64,000 nucleotides of DNA, taken from contig NZ_RSEJ01000001.1 in the NCBI RefSeq assembly GCF_009910675.1, forward strand, positions 124,001-188,000, written 5' to 3'. Shown here piece after piece: positions 25,596-35,383 of this stretch. The notes under the pieces were generated by a model that did no database searches, was not told the origin of the DNA, and worked only from the letters and a program-made list of their open reading frames with translations. This DNA comes from Photobacterium alginatilyticum. GTDB taxonomy: Bacteria; Pseudomonadota; Gammaproteobacteria; Enterobacterales; Vibrionaceae. The stretch's first letter is position 1. Each line of letters begins with the position of its first letter. The translations under genes were made by a program, and so were the position numbers.

Positions 25596-26069
25596 TTAAT
25601 TGATCTTGATGAGCTCGACATCAAAAATCAGTACCGAACCGGCCGGGATCGAGCCGACTGAGCGGTTGCCGTAGGCAAGCTCTGCGGGAATAAACAACCG
25701 GGTCTTTTCCCCTTCAACCATCAGCTGTAACCCTTCAGTCCAGCCTTTGATGACCTGGCCAAGGCCAAACTCGATAGTTTTGCCACGCTCGACAGAACTG
25801 TCAAATACGGTGCCGTCAATCAGCGTACCATGGTAGTGAACGGTGACTTTGTCAGACGGTTTCGGGTGTACCGTGCCGGTACCTTCCTGAAGAACAAGAT
25901 ACTGCAGGCCTGAATCGGTGCTCTTCACGCCTTCCTGCTGTCCGTTCTCAGCCAGAAACTCCTGGCCAATTTTGATGTTTTCAGCTGCTGATTGCTTATT
26001 GCTTTGAGAGCGTTGCATGAAGAAAATGACAAGGCCGATGATCGCAATAGTGATGATAATTTTAAACAC
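25596..26069 (-). CDS. Membrane-anchored FKBP-type peptidyl-prolyl isomerase
   Basis: 157-aa protein with one N-terminal membrane segment (residues 2-18, IIITIAIIGLVIFFM) followed by QRSQSNKQ and a single FKBP domain from about residue 50 (GLQYLVLQEGTG, VTVHYHGTLIDGTVFDSS, GLGQVIKGWTEGLQLMVEGEK, IPAELAYGNRSVGSIPAGSVLIFDVELI). It should fold proteins at the periplasmic face of the inner membrane. The start is GTG, with AAGGAG a rather long 12 nt upstream. Confidence 0.9.
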   Translation of the reverse strand: MFKIIITIAIIGLVIFFMQRSQSNKQSAAENIKIGQEFLAENGQQEGVKSTDSGLQYLVLQEGTGTVHPKPSDKVTVHYHGTLIDGTVFDSSVERGKTIEFGLGQVIKGWTEGLQLMVEGEKTRLFIPAELAYGNRSVGSIPAGSVLIFDVELIKIN

Positions 26070-26177
26070 GATAGATACCCGCTCCTTAGCTTGAGGTCTG
26101 GCTCATAGTACCTTAACCGTATAATTCATACCAACTTTGTCCGCTGGCAGGCAGTGATCCCGGTCACTGTGAAATGA

Positions 26178-26756
26178 TTATGCTGTCGGGAAGGCTGGCT
26201 TGGCAGGGTGCAGATCTTGCGGGATAAGCGAAAACACCAGTCCGTCGCTGGGTTTGCCTGCGGCAAAGATCCGGTTTCTGGCAGTACATTCGAATTTGGC
26301 TTGGATGGCCAGGGCGGTTCTTTGGCTGGCAAGATTGCCAGTATGGGTAACAATTTCCAGCCGCGTCAGCCCCAGGGTACTGAACGCAAATTCACTGATA
26401 GCCTGACAGGCCTCGGTCGCAAACCTTTGACGATGGAAGGAGCTCCGGATCCAGTAGCCAAGTTCCGCCGAATTCAAGGTTATTGACACGTTATTTAGTG
26501 ACACACTACCGGCTAGCAGCCCGGAGTGGCGTTCAAAGATCCCCATCTCGTAGCTGATGTTGTGTTGCCAGTTGTTTCTGCTGGCATTGATCCACTCGTA
26601 GGCATCATGCTGGTCGTAGTCTGACGTACACCAGCTTAGCCATGGGCTTAGCTCGGATACCGACGACCTGACCGCATCAATGAGTTCGTTAAGATCGACA
26701 ATCTTGTATGGGCGAAGCACAAGTCGCGGCGTGGAGATGTCAAAGTCGGTATTCAT
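26178..26756 (-). CDS. GNAT family N-acetyltransferase (RimJ/RimL-like)
   Basis: 192-aa acetyltransferase of the RimJ/RimL (Acetyltransf_3) branch: start STPRLVLRPYKIVDLNELIDAV, GSVSLNNVSI, LGYWIRSSFHRQRFATEACQAISEFAF (acetyl-CoA loop), and a C-terminal LTRLEIVTHTGNLASQRTALAIQAKFECTAR. The RxxGxA acetyl-CoA loop is RQRFATEA, with Phe for Gly. Substrate is unknown. It is a single gene with its own flanks. Confidence 0.85.
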   Translation of the reverse strand: MNTDFDISTPRLVLRPYKIVDLNELIDAVRSSVSELSPWLSWCTSDYDQHDAYEWINASRNNWQHNISYEMGIFERHSGLLAGSVSLNNVSITLNSAELGYWIRSSFHRQRFATEACQAISEFAFSTLGLTRLEIVTHTGNLASQRTALAIQAKFECTARNRIFAAGKPSDGLVFSLIPQDLHPAKPAFPTA

Positions 26757-26885
26757 GGGGGAAAACTTTCCTTAGTCTACGTCCCTGAGGGAGATCTTGT
26801 GTCCAAGGTAAGCATAGGAAGGGAGCGGCATGTCGGCAACGGGTGGTGGCTATATCTGTGAAATCTATTTACTTTTTGCGTCGAT

Positions 26886-26911
26886 AAAAAAGGCTGCCCA
26901 CTGGCAGCCTT
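26886..26911 (-). terminator. Terminator after csiV
   Basis: Stem AAGGCTGCC/GGCAGCCTT (26890-26898 with 26903-26911) with loop CACT, followed on the minus strand by a T run (A at 26886-26890). It closes the plzB-like - mfd - csiV unit. Confidence 0.87.
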
Positions 26912-26935
26912 CTCGGTGACATCACGTTGGACGGG

Positions 26936-27775
26936 TTATTCTTCAACCCGGCGGATCTGAATAACCATGCCCATCAGCGGATGATCAAGGTAGTGGGTTT
27001 CGCCGCTGCGCATTTTTCGCTGCTGTTCAAAGCGGTAGCTTTTCAGGAACTCCTCAACTTCCACTTTCTTCTTCACTTCTTGCAAGTGGCCTACCTGAAC
27101 ATTGCTGTCCTCAGCCAGCAGGTCGGTTTCGAGATCGATAGGCTCGGCACCGACAATCACCTCACGACGACCCGGCTCGCGCAGGTCAAGGCTGGTTTCA
27201 GTAAACAGATAGTGCTGGACGTAGACGCGAATATTGCCTTCAAGTTCATAAAGCGGTGGCTCAGGGGCAACGGCCGGTACTTCCGTCGTGACAGGCATGC
27301 CGTCTGTTGTCATTACGGTTTCGCTTTCGGCAACAGCAGGTAGCTCTGGTTGCGGGCTGATGGCCTCGCGGCTAAGTGCTGCTTTCGAGGTACCGTCGGC
27401 AAGGTACTGGGGTGAATAATCTTTGCCGGCCGTTAGGTGAAACTTCGGCGCCGCTGCCTTGCTCAGGTCACCCTGACGCCAGCCAAAATGAGCCAGTGGT
27501 GTGAAACCGGCATGACCTTTGAGCTTATTGTACTGTGGCGTCAGTTGGTACTGCTCTGGCAACATCAGGCTGATGTCCTTGCTGGCCAGCAGGCTTTCGT
27601 CATCGAAAGATACGGTGCCCTTCATATTGACGGGTTGTTGCTGATCCGGCCAGGCCTCACTGACTTGCGCAGGATCGATGTTGCGCTTGAACAGAATAAC
27701 CTCAATATCAAATTGTCGCGCTGCCAGACTTGGCCAGCTAATGGCAATAAGCAGCAAATAAATCAGTTTTTTCAA
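26936..27775 (-). CDS. csiV: CsiV family peptidoglycan-binding protein
   Basis: 279-aa exported protein recognised as CsiV, which regularly follows mfd in Vibrionaceae and relatives. CsiV was described in Vibrio cholerae as a periplasmic peptidoglycan-binding protein needed for growth in the presence of non-canonical D-amino acids. Seen: signal peptide ending SLAA, the core RQFDIEVILFKRN just after it, a Pro/Val/Glu-rich low-complexity middle (about 130-185), and a C-terminal HYLDHPLMGMVIQIRRVE. I prefer a TTG start (MKKLIYLL) with CGGAG 7 nt upstream over the GTG five codons earlier. Confidence 0.82.
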   Translation of the reverse strand: MKKLIYLLLIAISWPSLAARQFDIEVILFKRNIDPAQVSEAWPDQQQPVNMKGTVSFDDESLLASKDISLMLPEQYQLTPQYNKLKGHAGFTPLAHFGWRQGDLSKAAAPKFHLTAGKDYSPQYLADGTSKAALSREAISPQPELPAVAESETVMTTDGMPVTTEVPAVAPEPPLYELEGNIRVYVQHYLFTETSLDLREPGRREVIVGAEPIDLETDLLAEDSNVQVGHLQEVKKKVEVEEFLKSYRFEQQRKMRSGETHYLDHPLMGMVIQIRRVEE

Positions 27776-27804
27776 GATAATACTCCGCACTATAGTGCCA
27801 TCAA

Positions 27805-30800
27805 TTATAGGGTGTTTTCCGCAAGCTTTGTTAGAAGCCCGTCAACATACTTTATTCTGTCTTTGCGATCACTCATCGGAGCCATCACTTTCAGTTTAGT
27901 CGGGCCATCCATCCGGTAGTGCTGCGGCTGTGACTGTAACAAATTGACCAGGAAGCCCGGGTTGATAGACGCGTTTTGGGCAAATTCTACATATCCGCCT
28001 TTCTCGCCAGCCTCTATACGGCGAACGCCCAAACCGGCAGCCTTCAGTTTAAGTTTGTTGACAGTCAGCAGGTTGGTGGTTGCATCCGGCAATAGGCCAA
28101 AGCGGTCTATTAGCTCGACTTTCAGCTCGTTCAGGGCGTTTTCGCTGTCGGCACTGGCAATGCGTTTGTAGAGCGACAGACGGGTATTGATATCCGGGAT
28201 ATATTCGTCGGGCAGCAATGCCGGCAGTCTCAGCTCAATTTCAGTCTGCTGTTTTAGCAGATCATCCAGCGACGGCTCCTTGCCTTCTTTCAGAGCCTCG
28301 ACAGCCTGTTCCAGCATTTCCATAAACAATGTGAAGCCGACGGACTGGATTTGACCGCTCTGTTCGTCGCCCAGGAGCTCCCCGGCACCGCGAATTTCGA
28401 GATCATGGGTTGCCAGGGTAAAGCCGGCACCGAGATCTTCGAGTGACGAGATTGCCTCAAGGCGTTTCACCGCATCTTTGGTCATTCGTTTCGGGTGCGG
28501 TGTCAGCAGGTAGGCATAGGCCTGGTGGTGGGAACGTCCGACACGGCCGCGTAACTGGTGCAACTGGGCCAGACCAAGATGGTCGGCACGGTTAATCACA
28601 ATAGTGTTGGCGGTCGGGACATCGATACCGGTTTCGATAATTGTGGTACAGACAAGCAGGTTGAAACGCTGGTGATAGAAATCACTCATGATTCTCTCAA
28701 GCTCGCGCTCGCGCATCTGGCCATGGGCAAAGGTGATGCGAGCTTCCGGGATCAGCTTGGCCAGATCTTCGGCTGTTTTTTCAATGGAGTCGACATCATT
28801 GTGGAGGAAGTAGACCTGTCCGCCACGCATGATTTCACGAAGAACGGCTTCACGAACCAGGATATCCTCGCGTTCGCGAACGAAGGTCTTGATAGCCAGG
28901 CGTCTTGCCGGCGGAGTGGCGATAATCGACAGATCGCGCATCCCGCTCATCGCCATGTTCAGGGTTCGGGGGATCGGGGTGGCCGTTAGCGTCAGGATAT
29001 CGACATCGGAACGAATTGCCTTGATTTTCTCTTTCTGGCGGACACCGAAACGGTGTTCTTCATCGACAATCAGTAACCCCAGATCCTGGTAGCTGACCGA
29101 GGCATTGAGCAGCTTGTGGGTACCGATCAAGATGTCGATTTTACCCTCTGCAACGTCGGCCAAGATCTGTTTCTGTTCTTTGGCCGTCTTGAAGCGAGAC
29201 AATACTTCGACCCGTACCGGGGTGTTGGCAAAACGGTCGCGGAAGTTCTCAAAATGCTGTTGTGCCAGCAGCGTGGTTGGCACCAGTACGGTTACCTGCT
29301 TGCTGTTATCAACGGCAACAAAAGCTGCTCGCATCGCCACTTCGGTTTTACCAAAGCCGACGTCACCGCAAACCAGGCGGTCCATGGCCTTGGCCTGGCA
29401 CATGTCCGACAGCACGGCGTTGATGGCTAGTGCCTGGTCGTGGGTTTCCTCAAACGGGAATCCGGTGCAGAAATCGGCATAGGCTTCACGGTCGAGTGTG
29501 AATTTAAAGCCGGGCTTCATTTCGCGCTTGGCATAGACATCCAGCAGCTCGGCGGCTACATCGCGCACTTTCTCTGCCGCTTTCTTGCGTGCCTTGGCCC
29601 AGGTTTCCCCGCCCAGCTTGTGAATCGGCGCGGTTTCTTCTGCCCCACCGGAGTAGCGGCTGATCAGGTGCAGCGAAGCAACTGGGACATACAGCTTGGC
29701 GCCGCCCTGATATTCAAGTGTCACGTATTCGGTGGTGATCCCGCCGGCTTCCAGGGTCTGCAGGCCCTGGTAGCGGCCGATACCATGGTCAAGGTGGACA
29801 ACGGGCTGGCCGATCTGGAGCTCGGCGAGGTTGCGAATAATCGTATCGGCGTTGACGGTTTTTTTATCTTCGCGTCGGCGGCGTTGTACCACACGCTCCC
29901 CGAGCAAGTCGCTTTCGCAGATAAAAGCGATAGACGGTTCGCTCAGGACAAAACCTTGTTCCGCGGCACCAATTACCAGGGCAAATTTTCCCGGTGAATT
30001 GGCAGCCTCGTGGAGGGTGCTGCATACCATAGGGCGAAGCTTGATACGGGCCAGCAGATCGAGCAGGGCTTCGCGGCGGCCTTCGGAGGCTACGGAGAAA
30101 ATGATTTTTCCATCAAACTGTTCCGAGTAACGGCGCAGCTCGGCAAGAGGCTCTTTGAGCTGATGGTTGATAGTCAGCGTCGGTACAGCGTCCAACTGCG
30201 GGTTGTAGCGGCCTGCTTTTTCAGGCTCGGCATCCGGACGGATACGTACTTGCGGCAGGGTCTTAAAGCAGCTGAACATTTCGTCTTTGCCTAGCCAGAG
30301 TTCCTTCGGGCTAAGGAGCGGCCGGAGCGGGTCAACGCGGCGCTGTTCGAATCGGTATTCGGCATCTGCCAGGAACTGATCGGCCGCCTGTTCCAGCTCA
30401 CCTACCGTGATCAGCAGGCTTGAATCGGGCAGGTAGTCAAACAGGGTTTCGGTCTGTTCGAAAAATAGAGGCTGCCAGTATTCGATGCCGGCCGGCCAGG
30501 TCCGCTTGCTTACCTGCTGGTAGATAGACTCAGGTTCTCGACGTGCCTCGAATCGTTCGCGCCAGCGCATACGGAAGTTTTCTACCGCAATCTCATCGGT
30601 CGGAAATTCGTGGGCAGGCAAGAGGTGAATACTGTCCATTTCGCCAGTCGAGCGCTGGTTTTCCGGGTCAAACTGGCGAATCGAGTCGACTTCATCATCA
30701 AAAAAGTCAATACGGTACGGCTGGTTGCTGCCCATCGGGAAGAGATCCAGCAATGAACCGCGGCTGGCATACTCGCCATGCTCCATGACCTGATCAACAT

Positions 30801-31260
30801 GCCGGTAGCCAGAGGCCTCAAGCTGGAGGCGAAGCTTGTCCAGTGACAGCCTATCACCATTGCTGACCATCAATGCATGCTGGTGGATAAATTCACGCGG
30901 TGTCAGACGCTGTAATAGCGTACTGATAGGAACCAGGATGATCCCGTCACTTTGTGTCGGCAGCTTATACAGACGTGAAAGACGATCAGAAATGATGTCC
31001 TGATGCGGCGAAAAATTATCGTAGGGCAGGGTTTCCCAATCCGGAAAGACGCTGACCTCTACGCCGGTAAACTGGGTTATCTCGGGCTGTAGGCGAAGGG
31101 CTGTCTGGGTATCAGGCACAACGGCCAGTACCGGTCCCTGATGCAATTGAGCCAGCTCTGCAACAGACAAGGCCAGAGCTGCGCCTGATACGTTACCGAT
31201 AAACCGGTTGTCCCCTTGCTTGGTCGGTAAAGGAAGGGAGAGTAGTTGATTCGATTTCAT
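27805..31260 (-). CDS. mfd: Transcription-repair coupling factor Mfd
   Basis: ATP-driven translocase that removes RNA polymerase stalled at DNA damage and recruits UvrA. 1151 aa, full length. Domain order: UvrB-like N-terminal region with the UvrA-binding part, RNA polymerase-interacting domain (VVHLDHGIGRYQGLQTL, YQGGAKLYVPVASLHLISRY), then RecG-like helicase motifs CGDVGFGKTEVAMRAAF (Walker A), DEEHRFG (motif II), TLTATPIPRTL, QLRGRVGRS, and the C-terminal TRCF domain. It starts 5 nt after the PilZ-like gene stop and is followed 14-29 nt later by csiV, so the three are one operon. Confidence 0.97.
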   Translation of the reverse strand: MKSNQLLSLPLPTKQGDNRFIGNVSGAALALSVAELAQLHQGPVLAVVPDTQTALRLQPEITQFTGVEVSVFPDWETLPYDNFSPHQDIISDRLSRLYKLPTQSDGIILVPISTLLQRLTPREFIHQHALMVSNGDRLSLDKLRLQLEASGYRHVDQVMEHGEYASRGSLLDLFPMGSNQPYRIDFFDDEVDSIRQFDPENQRSTGEMDSIHLLPAHEFPTDEIAVENFRMRWRERFEARREPESIYQQVSKRTWPAGIEYWQPLFFEQTETLFDYLPDSSLLITVGELEQAADQFLADAEYRFEQRRVDPLRPLLSPKELWLGKDEMFSCFKTLPQVRIRPDAEPEKAGRYNPQLDAVPTLTINHQLKEPLAELRRYSEQFDGKIIFSVASEGRREALLDLLARIKLRPMVCSTLHEAANSPGKFALVIGAAEQGFVLSEPSIAFICESDLLGERVVQRRRREDKKTVNADTIIRNLAELQIGQPVVHLDHGIGRYQGLQTLEAGGITTEYVTLEYQGGAKLYVPVASLHLISRYSGGAEETAPIHKLGGETWAKARKKAAEKVRDVAAELLDVYAKREMKPGFKFTLDREAYADFCTGFPFEETHDQALAINAVLSDMCQAKAMDRLVCGDVGFGKTEVAMRAAFVAVDNSKQVTVLVPTTLLAQQHFENFRDRFANTPVRVEVLSRFKTAKEQKQILADVAEGKIDILIGTHKLLNASVSYQDLGLLIVDEEHRFGVRQKEKIKAIRSDVDILTLTATPIPRTLNMAMSGMRDLSIIATPPARRLAIKTFVREREDILVREAVLREIMRGGQVYFLHNDVDSIEKTAEDLAKLIPEARITFAHGQMRERELERIMSDFYHQRFNLLVCTTIIETGIDVPTANTIVINRADHLGLAQLHQLRGRVGRSHHQAYAYLLTPHPKRMTKDAVKRLEAISSLEDLGAGFTLATHDLEIRGAGELLGDEQSGQIQSVGFTLFMEMLEQAVEALKEGKEPSLDDLLKQQTEIELRLPALLPDEYIPDINTRLSLYKRIASADSENALNELKVELIDRFGLLPDATTNLLTVNKLKLKAAGLGVRRIEAGEKGGYVEFAQNASINPGFLVNLLQSQPQHYRMDGPTKLKVMAPMSDRKDRIKYVDGLLTKLAENTL

Positions 31261-31265
31261 GTGCT

Positions 31266-31838
31266 TTACTGGGTATCTGTTCGCTGTTGGGCGCGCTGGC
31301 GCAATAGTTTTTGTTGAAAATAGAGAGCTGCGCGTATCAGCAAGTCCCGATCATCTTCCTGCAGGCGGTTGTATTTGAGTGTAATTTCAAACTTATTACC
31401 TTTTGCTGCACTGCCTGTGACGTTGGCATAGCAGTAGACGGCTGCTGATGGCTTGTCTAAAAATAGCTTAACCCGGGCGTTGCTGCCGACAGGAAAAGCA
31501 CTGTTAGAGTAAAATGTGAGCTGACTGGCACCAAACGTTTCTGTGAGGTGGCGGTGGGCCGGATCGTCTTGTTGTGACAACACGTAAGACAGCAAGAGGT
31601 TAATCTTGCTGTTCTGGGCCGTCAGGTAATCGAGCAGCGGCTTGCTGTCTTCCTTGGTGAGCTTTTGCAGTGACTGCTCAATGCCGTCCTCGAGCCCCGT
31701 GCATTCGCTGGCGACACGAAACAGCGGCGGAATTTCATGGCTGAATGCTATCTCATCAGGTAGCTGTTCGCTGGGGGGGAGCAGCTCGACGTTGATGGTT
31801 AGCCCGGCACTGACCGAAAAATACTCGTCCTGATTCAT
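31266..31838 (-). CDS. Atypical PilZ-domain protein next to mfd (PlzB-like)
   Basis: 190-aa protein with a mostly helical N-terminal half (to about 100) and a beta-rich C-terminal half (LTFYSNSAFPVGSNARVKLFLDKPSAAVYCYANVT...FEITLKYNRLQEDDRDLLIRAALYFQQKLLR) that fits a PilZ barrel followed by the PilZ C-terminal helix. The c-di-GMP motifs RxxxR and D/NxSxxG are not visible, so ligand binding is doubtful. From memory V. cholerae carries PlzB, also atypical, beside mfd. Naming is by position and fold impression. Confidence 0.68.
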   Translation of the reverse strand: MNQDEYFSVSAGLTINVELLPPSEQLPDEIAFSHEIPPLFRVASECTGLEDGIEQSLQKLTKEDSKPLLDYLTAQNSKINLLLSYVLSQQDDPAHRHLTETFGASQLTFYSNSAFPVGSNARVKLFLDKPSAAVYCYANVTGSAAKGNKFEITLKYNRLQEDDRDLLIRAALYFQQKLLRQRAQQRTDTQ

Positions 31839-31902
31839 GTCATACTCGTGATTAATTAACTATCCTTCGATTATCACTTACCCTTCGCTTTCGAGCAAGC
31901 GC

Positions 31903-31919
31903 GGCACTGTCACAGTGCC
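31903..31919. promoter_or_regulatory. 17-bp perfect palindrome between the PilZ-like gene and lolC
   Basis: GGCACTGT-C-ACAGTGCC is an 8-bp inverted repeat around one base, in the 189-bp divergent intergenic region, 65 bp upstream of the PilZ-like start and about 110 bp upstream of lolC. The one-base spacer suits a dimeric operator better than an RNA hairpin. No known regulator is assigned. Confidence 0.35.
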
Positions 31920-32027
31920 TATTTTACCCTCTGTTTTTACATTAGTTTTGCGCCTCCGGATGGTAATCACTTGCTGCAACGGGTATTCTTGCGGGCAGTT
32001 AATAACAGGATGGTTTCGACTTCGTTT

Positions 32028-33236
32028 ATGTTTCATCCAGTCTCTTTCTTTATTGGCCTGCGCTACTTGCGAGGTCGTTCCGGGGACCGATTCAGCCGCT
32101 TTGTTTCCTATATGTCTACGGCTGGGATCACCATAGGTGTGTTGGCTCTGGTAACGGTGCTTTCGGTGATGAACGGTTTTGAACAGCAGCTCAAGGAACG
32201 GATCCTTGGCGTGATGCCCCAGGCACTGGTATCACAGCCCGGTGGCAAGGTTGCCTGGGAGAGCGAGCCGCCGGCTTCGCTCACCGGTTTGCCCCATGTG
32301 GGCATGGTTACGCCGCTAACCCGCAGTGAAACTGTTCTGCAAAGTGCCTCGTCATTATCGGCTGGCACGCTGCTGGGCGTTGACCCGGATGCCTTCGAGC
32401 CGGTCGGTTACTATGTCACTCAGGGAGAAGTGGACAACCTTACCCCGGGTAGCTATCGCGTTATTCTTGGCCAGTCACTGGCCGGACAGCTTGGCGTTGA
32501 TGTTGGTGACAAGGTACGCCTGATGGTCACCAGTGCCAGCCAGTATACGCCACTCGGACGTATTCCGAGCCAGCGTAACTTTGTGGTCGAAGGCATGTTC
32601 AACACCGGCTCGGACGTCGATAAGCAACTGATCCTCACCAATATTGTCGATGCCGGTAAGTTGCTGCGCTATAAGCCCGGCGAAATTAGCGGCTGGCGCC
32701 TGTTTGTCGATGACCCGTTTGTTGTGACCGAGCTTGCTCAGTTACCGCTGGAAAATGGCTGGGTGTGGTCTGACTGGCGTGAACAGCGTGGTGAGTTATT
32801 TCAGGCCGTCAAGATGGAAAAGAACATGATGGGCCTGATGCTTGGTCTGATCATCGGGGTGGCGGCGTTTAATATTATCTCGGCGCTGATCATGGTGGTG
32901 ATGGAGAAGCAGGCCGAGGTTGCTATTCTCAAAACCCAGGGGATGACAAGCCGTCAAATCCTGCTGGTGTTTATTGTTCAGGGAGCCAGCAGCGGCGTTA
33001 TTGGTGCGCTCTCCGGTGGCCTGTTGGGTACGCTTCTGGCGCTCAACCTGAATTCTGTATTGTCTGTGCTGGGCGTCAAGCTGCTTATGGTCGGTGGTTC
33101 GCTGCCTGTGGTGGTCGAGCCGGTACAAATTTTCTTGGTTATTGTCGGCGCGATTGTATTGAGCCTGCTGGCAACTGTGTTTCCTTCTTATCGTGCAGCA
33201 TCTGTTCGTCCTGCTGAGGCATTGCGTTATGAGTAA
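32028..33236 (+). CDS. lolC: Lipoprotein-releasing ABC transporter permease LolC
   Basis: Inner-membrane subunit of LolCDE, which extracts mature lipoproteins from the inner membrane and hands them to LolA. 402 aa with four membrane segments and the large periplasmic domain between TM1 and TM2 that carries the LolA-binding hook in LolC. Seen: [34 protein letters not shown] and the C-terminal FtsX-type domain ([25 protein letters not shown]...[19 protein letters not shown]). In-frame ATGs exist at 31971 and 32010; I chose 32028 because [13 protein letters not shown] aligns with E. coli LolC. No start has a strong ribosome site. Confidence 0.93.
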   Translation: MFHPVSFFIGLRYLRGRSGDRFSRFVSYMSTAGITIGVLALVTVLSVMNGFEQQLKERILGVMPQALVSQPGGKVAWESEPPASLTGLPHVGMVTPLTRSETVLQSASSLSAGTLLGVDPDAFEPVGYYVTQGEVDNLTPGSYRVILGQSLAGQLGVDVGDKVRLMVTSASQYTPLGRIPSQRNFVVEGMFNTGSDVDKQLILTNIVDAGKLLRYKPGEISGWRLFVDDPFVVTELAQLPLENGWVWSDWREQRGELFQAVKMEKNMMGLMLGLIIGVAAFNIISALIMVVMEKQAEVAILKTQGMTSRQILLVFIVQGASSGVIGALSGGLLGTLLALNLNSVLSVLGVKLLMVGGSLPVVVEPVQIFLVIVGAIVLSLLATVFPSYRAASVRPAEALRYE

Positions 33237-33918
33237 TTCGTTATTGGTTTGTCATGGGTTGCGTAAGGTTTATCGCGAAGCTCAGCTCGAAACAGAGGTG
33301 TTGAAAGACGTTGGCTTCGGTATCAATGCCGGTGAACTGGTCGGGATTGTAGGGGCTTCCGGCTCGGGGAAAAGTACCCTGTTGCACCTGCTGGGTGCCT
33401 TGGATCAGCCAACGGCGGGTGATGTTTTTTTCAAAGGCCAGAAGCTCAACGCCATGAGCGCTAATAAGCAGGCGAAAATCCGTAATCAGGAAATTGGTTT
33501 TGTTTATCAGTTCCACCATTTGCTGGCTGACTTCAGTGCGGTTGAGAATGTGGCGATGCCGCTGCTTATCGGCGGTGTCCCGTCTGATAAGGCAAGATCC
33601 CAGGCAGAAAGTATGCTGGAACAGGTTGGTTTGCAGCACCGTCTGGAGCACCGTCCTTCTGAACTCAGCGGGGGCGAGCGTCAGCGTGTGGCAATTGCCC
33701 GGGCGATTGTGAACAACCCGGCCTTGGTATTGGCCGACGAGCCGACCGGTAATTTGGATCACAAGACGGCCATTGAAATTTATGAGCTGATGCGCAAGCT
33801 GAACAAAGAGTCGGGCACCGCTTTTCTGGTGGTAACCCATGATAACGAGTTGGCCGGTAAGCTGGATCGCTGTATGCACATGCAAGATGGCGAGCTGGAG
33901 AAGGTAGAGGTGGCGTAA
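33229..33918 (+). CDS. lolD: Lipoprotein-releasing ABC transporter ATPase LolD
   Basis: Cytoplasmic ATPase of LolCDE, 229 aa. Seen: Walker [11 protein letters not shown]-loop region [21 protein letters not shown] (the FHHLL/ENV pattern is typical of LolD), signature [14 protein letters not shown], Walker [13 protein letters not shown] and the switch His in VVTHD. The ATG at 33229 overlaps the lolC end by 8 nt, indicating coupled translation. The 12 upstream codons of the open frame are inside lolC. Confidence 0.97.
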   Translation: MSNSLLVCHGLRKVYREAQLETEVLKDVGFGINAGELVGIVGASGSGKSTLLHLLGALDQPTAGDVFFKGQKLNAMSANKQAKIRNQEIGFVYQFHHLLADFSAVENVAMPLLIGGVPSDKARSQAESMLEQVGLQHRLEHRPSELSGGERQRVAIARAIVNNPALVLADEPTGNLDHKTAIEIYELMRKLNKESGTAFLVVTHDNELAGKLDRCMHMQDGELEKVEVA

Positions 33919-35162
33919 TGTTCAGACCGCTTTCTCTGTTTATCGGTAGCCGTTTTAGCCGGGCAAAACAACGTAACCGGATGGTGTCATTCATCTCGAT
34001 TTCATCGACGCTGGGTATCGCTGTCGGCGTGGCGGTGATCATCATCGGCCTGTCGGCAATGAACGGGTTTGAGCGTGAGCTGCAAAACCGGGTGCTGTCG
34101 GTGATCCCGCACGGCGAACTTGAAGCGGTTAAGCCACCGTTTACCGAGTGGACCTCGGTGCTGGATACCGTGCAGGAGCATCCGCAGGTAACAGCCGCCG
34201 CCCCTTATATCCGTTTTACCGCGCTGCTCGAAAAAGGCAGCAGCCTGAAGGCGGTGGAGGTTCGTGGGGTCAATCCCGAAGAGGAGCGTAAGGTCAGTGC
34301 GATTCCTGACTATGTGAAGGACAACGCCTGGCAGTCGTTCACGGCGGGCCAAAAACAGGTGATTTTAGGGCAGGGTGTCGCTGACAAGCTGGGTATTACT
34401 GAGGGCGACTGGATCACGGCAATGATCCCGAACCCTGATCCGGCGCTGAAGCTTAAGGCTCCGCACCGTATCCGGCTACAAGTATCCGGCCTGCTGGCGC
34501 TGGGAGGTCAGATAGACCATAACTTTGCTTTGGTACCATTGGCGGATGCCCAGCAATATTTGTCTATGGGGGACGGAGTGTCCGGGATCTCGCTGAATGT
34601 CGAGAATGTACTGGATGCGCAAACCATAGTGCGTGAGGTCGGGTTTACCCTGCCGGTTTATGTCTACCTGAAGAGCTGGACCCAGAAATACGGCTATTTA
34701 TACCGGGATATCCAGATGGTACGTACCATTATGTATCTGGTGATGGTGCTGGTGATTGGCGTGGCATGCTTCAACATTATTTCGACCCTGATGATGGCGG
34801 TAAAAGATCGCTCGGCAGATATTGCCATATTACGCACCATGGGGGCCGGCGATGGGCTAGTGAAAGCTATTTTTATCTGGCACGGTATTTTGTCGGGGGT
34901 TGTTGGCAGTCTGCTGGGGGCTATGCTGGGTTCATTGGTTGCAATTAACCTGACATCGCTGATAAAGGGGCTGGAGAGTATAATTGGCCACCAGTTCCTT
35001 TCCGGAGATATCTACTTTGTTGATTTTCTCCCTACCGAGCTGGCCTGGCAGGATGTCGCGATAGTTTCGCTTACCGCGATTGTACTTAGCCTGCTGGCAA
35101 CCTGGTACCCGGCAAGACGGGCTAGTGCCTTGCAGCCTGCTCAGGTGCTGAGTGCCAAGTAG
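33918..35162 (+). CDS. lolE: Lipoprotein-releasing ABC transporter permease LolE
   Basis: Second permease of LolCDE, 414 aa, paralogous to LolC. LolE receives the lipoprotein from the membrane. Seen: [49 protein letters not shown], periplasmic domain, three C-terminal membrane segments and [18 protein letters not shown]. It starts inside the lolD stop (TAATG). Presence of separate lolC and lolE, rather than one lolF, fits Enterobacterales/Vibrionales. Confidence 0.96.
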   Translation: MFRPLSLFIGSRFSRAKQRNRMVSFISISSTLGIAVGVAVIIIGLSAMNGFERELQNRVLSVIPHGELEAVKPPFTEWTSVLDTVQEHPQVTAAAPYIRFTALLEKGSSLKAVEVRGVNPEEERKVSAIPDYVKDNAWQSFTAGQKQVILGQGVADKLGITEGDWITAMIPNPDPALKLKAPHRIRLQVSGLLALGGQIDHNFALVPLADAQQYLSMGDGVSGISLNVENVLDAQTIVREVGFTLPVYVYLKSWTQKYGYLYRDIQMVRTIMYLVMVLVIGVACFNIISTLMMAVKDRSADIAILRTMGAGDGLVKAIFIWHGILSGVVGSLLGAMLGSLVAINLTSLIKGLESIIGHQFLSGDIYFVDFLPTELAWQDVAIVSLTAIVLSLLATWYPARRASALQPAQVLSAK

Positions 35163-35322
35163 CTAATATCAATATCCAAGATCAGTAAACAGACAGGCTG
35201 AGCCGTTAAATTGTGAGAATAGCCTCGCGGCTTGCGCGGAAAATGTAGACTGCACCGCCGATTGTTTGATAGCTGGTTCTCACACGGGTATTTAGGCATT
35301 GTATGTCATTGGTTAAAAGTAT

Positions 35323-35350
35323 AAAAAACCTCGCTTAGGCGAGGTTTTTT
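35323..35350. terminator. Bidirectional terminator between lolE and the DUF2062 gene
   Basis: A run of A, stem CCTCGC/GCGAGG (35329-35334 with 35339-35344), loop TTAG and six T. Symmetric, it serves lolE and the convergent DUF2062 gene. The stem is the same as in the satP terminator. Confidence 0.9.
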
Positions 35351-35383
35351 ACGTTCTGCAGTGGTGGGCTTGAGAACCACCTG

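Noticed and set aside
29440..29997. 185-codon antisense frame within mfd
   Set aside because: Lies wholly inside the well-supported mfd gene and has no recognisable motif.
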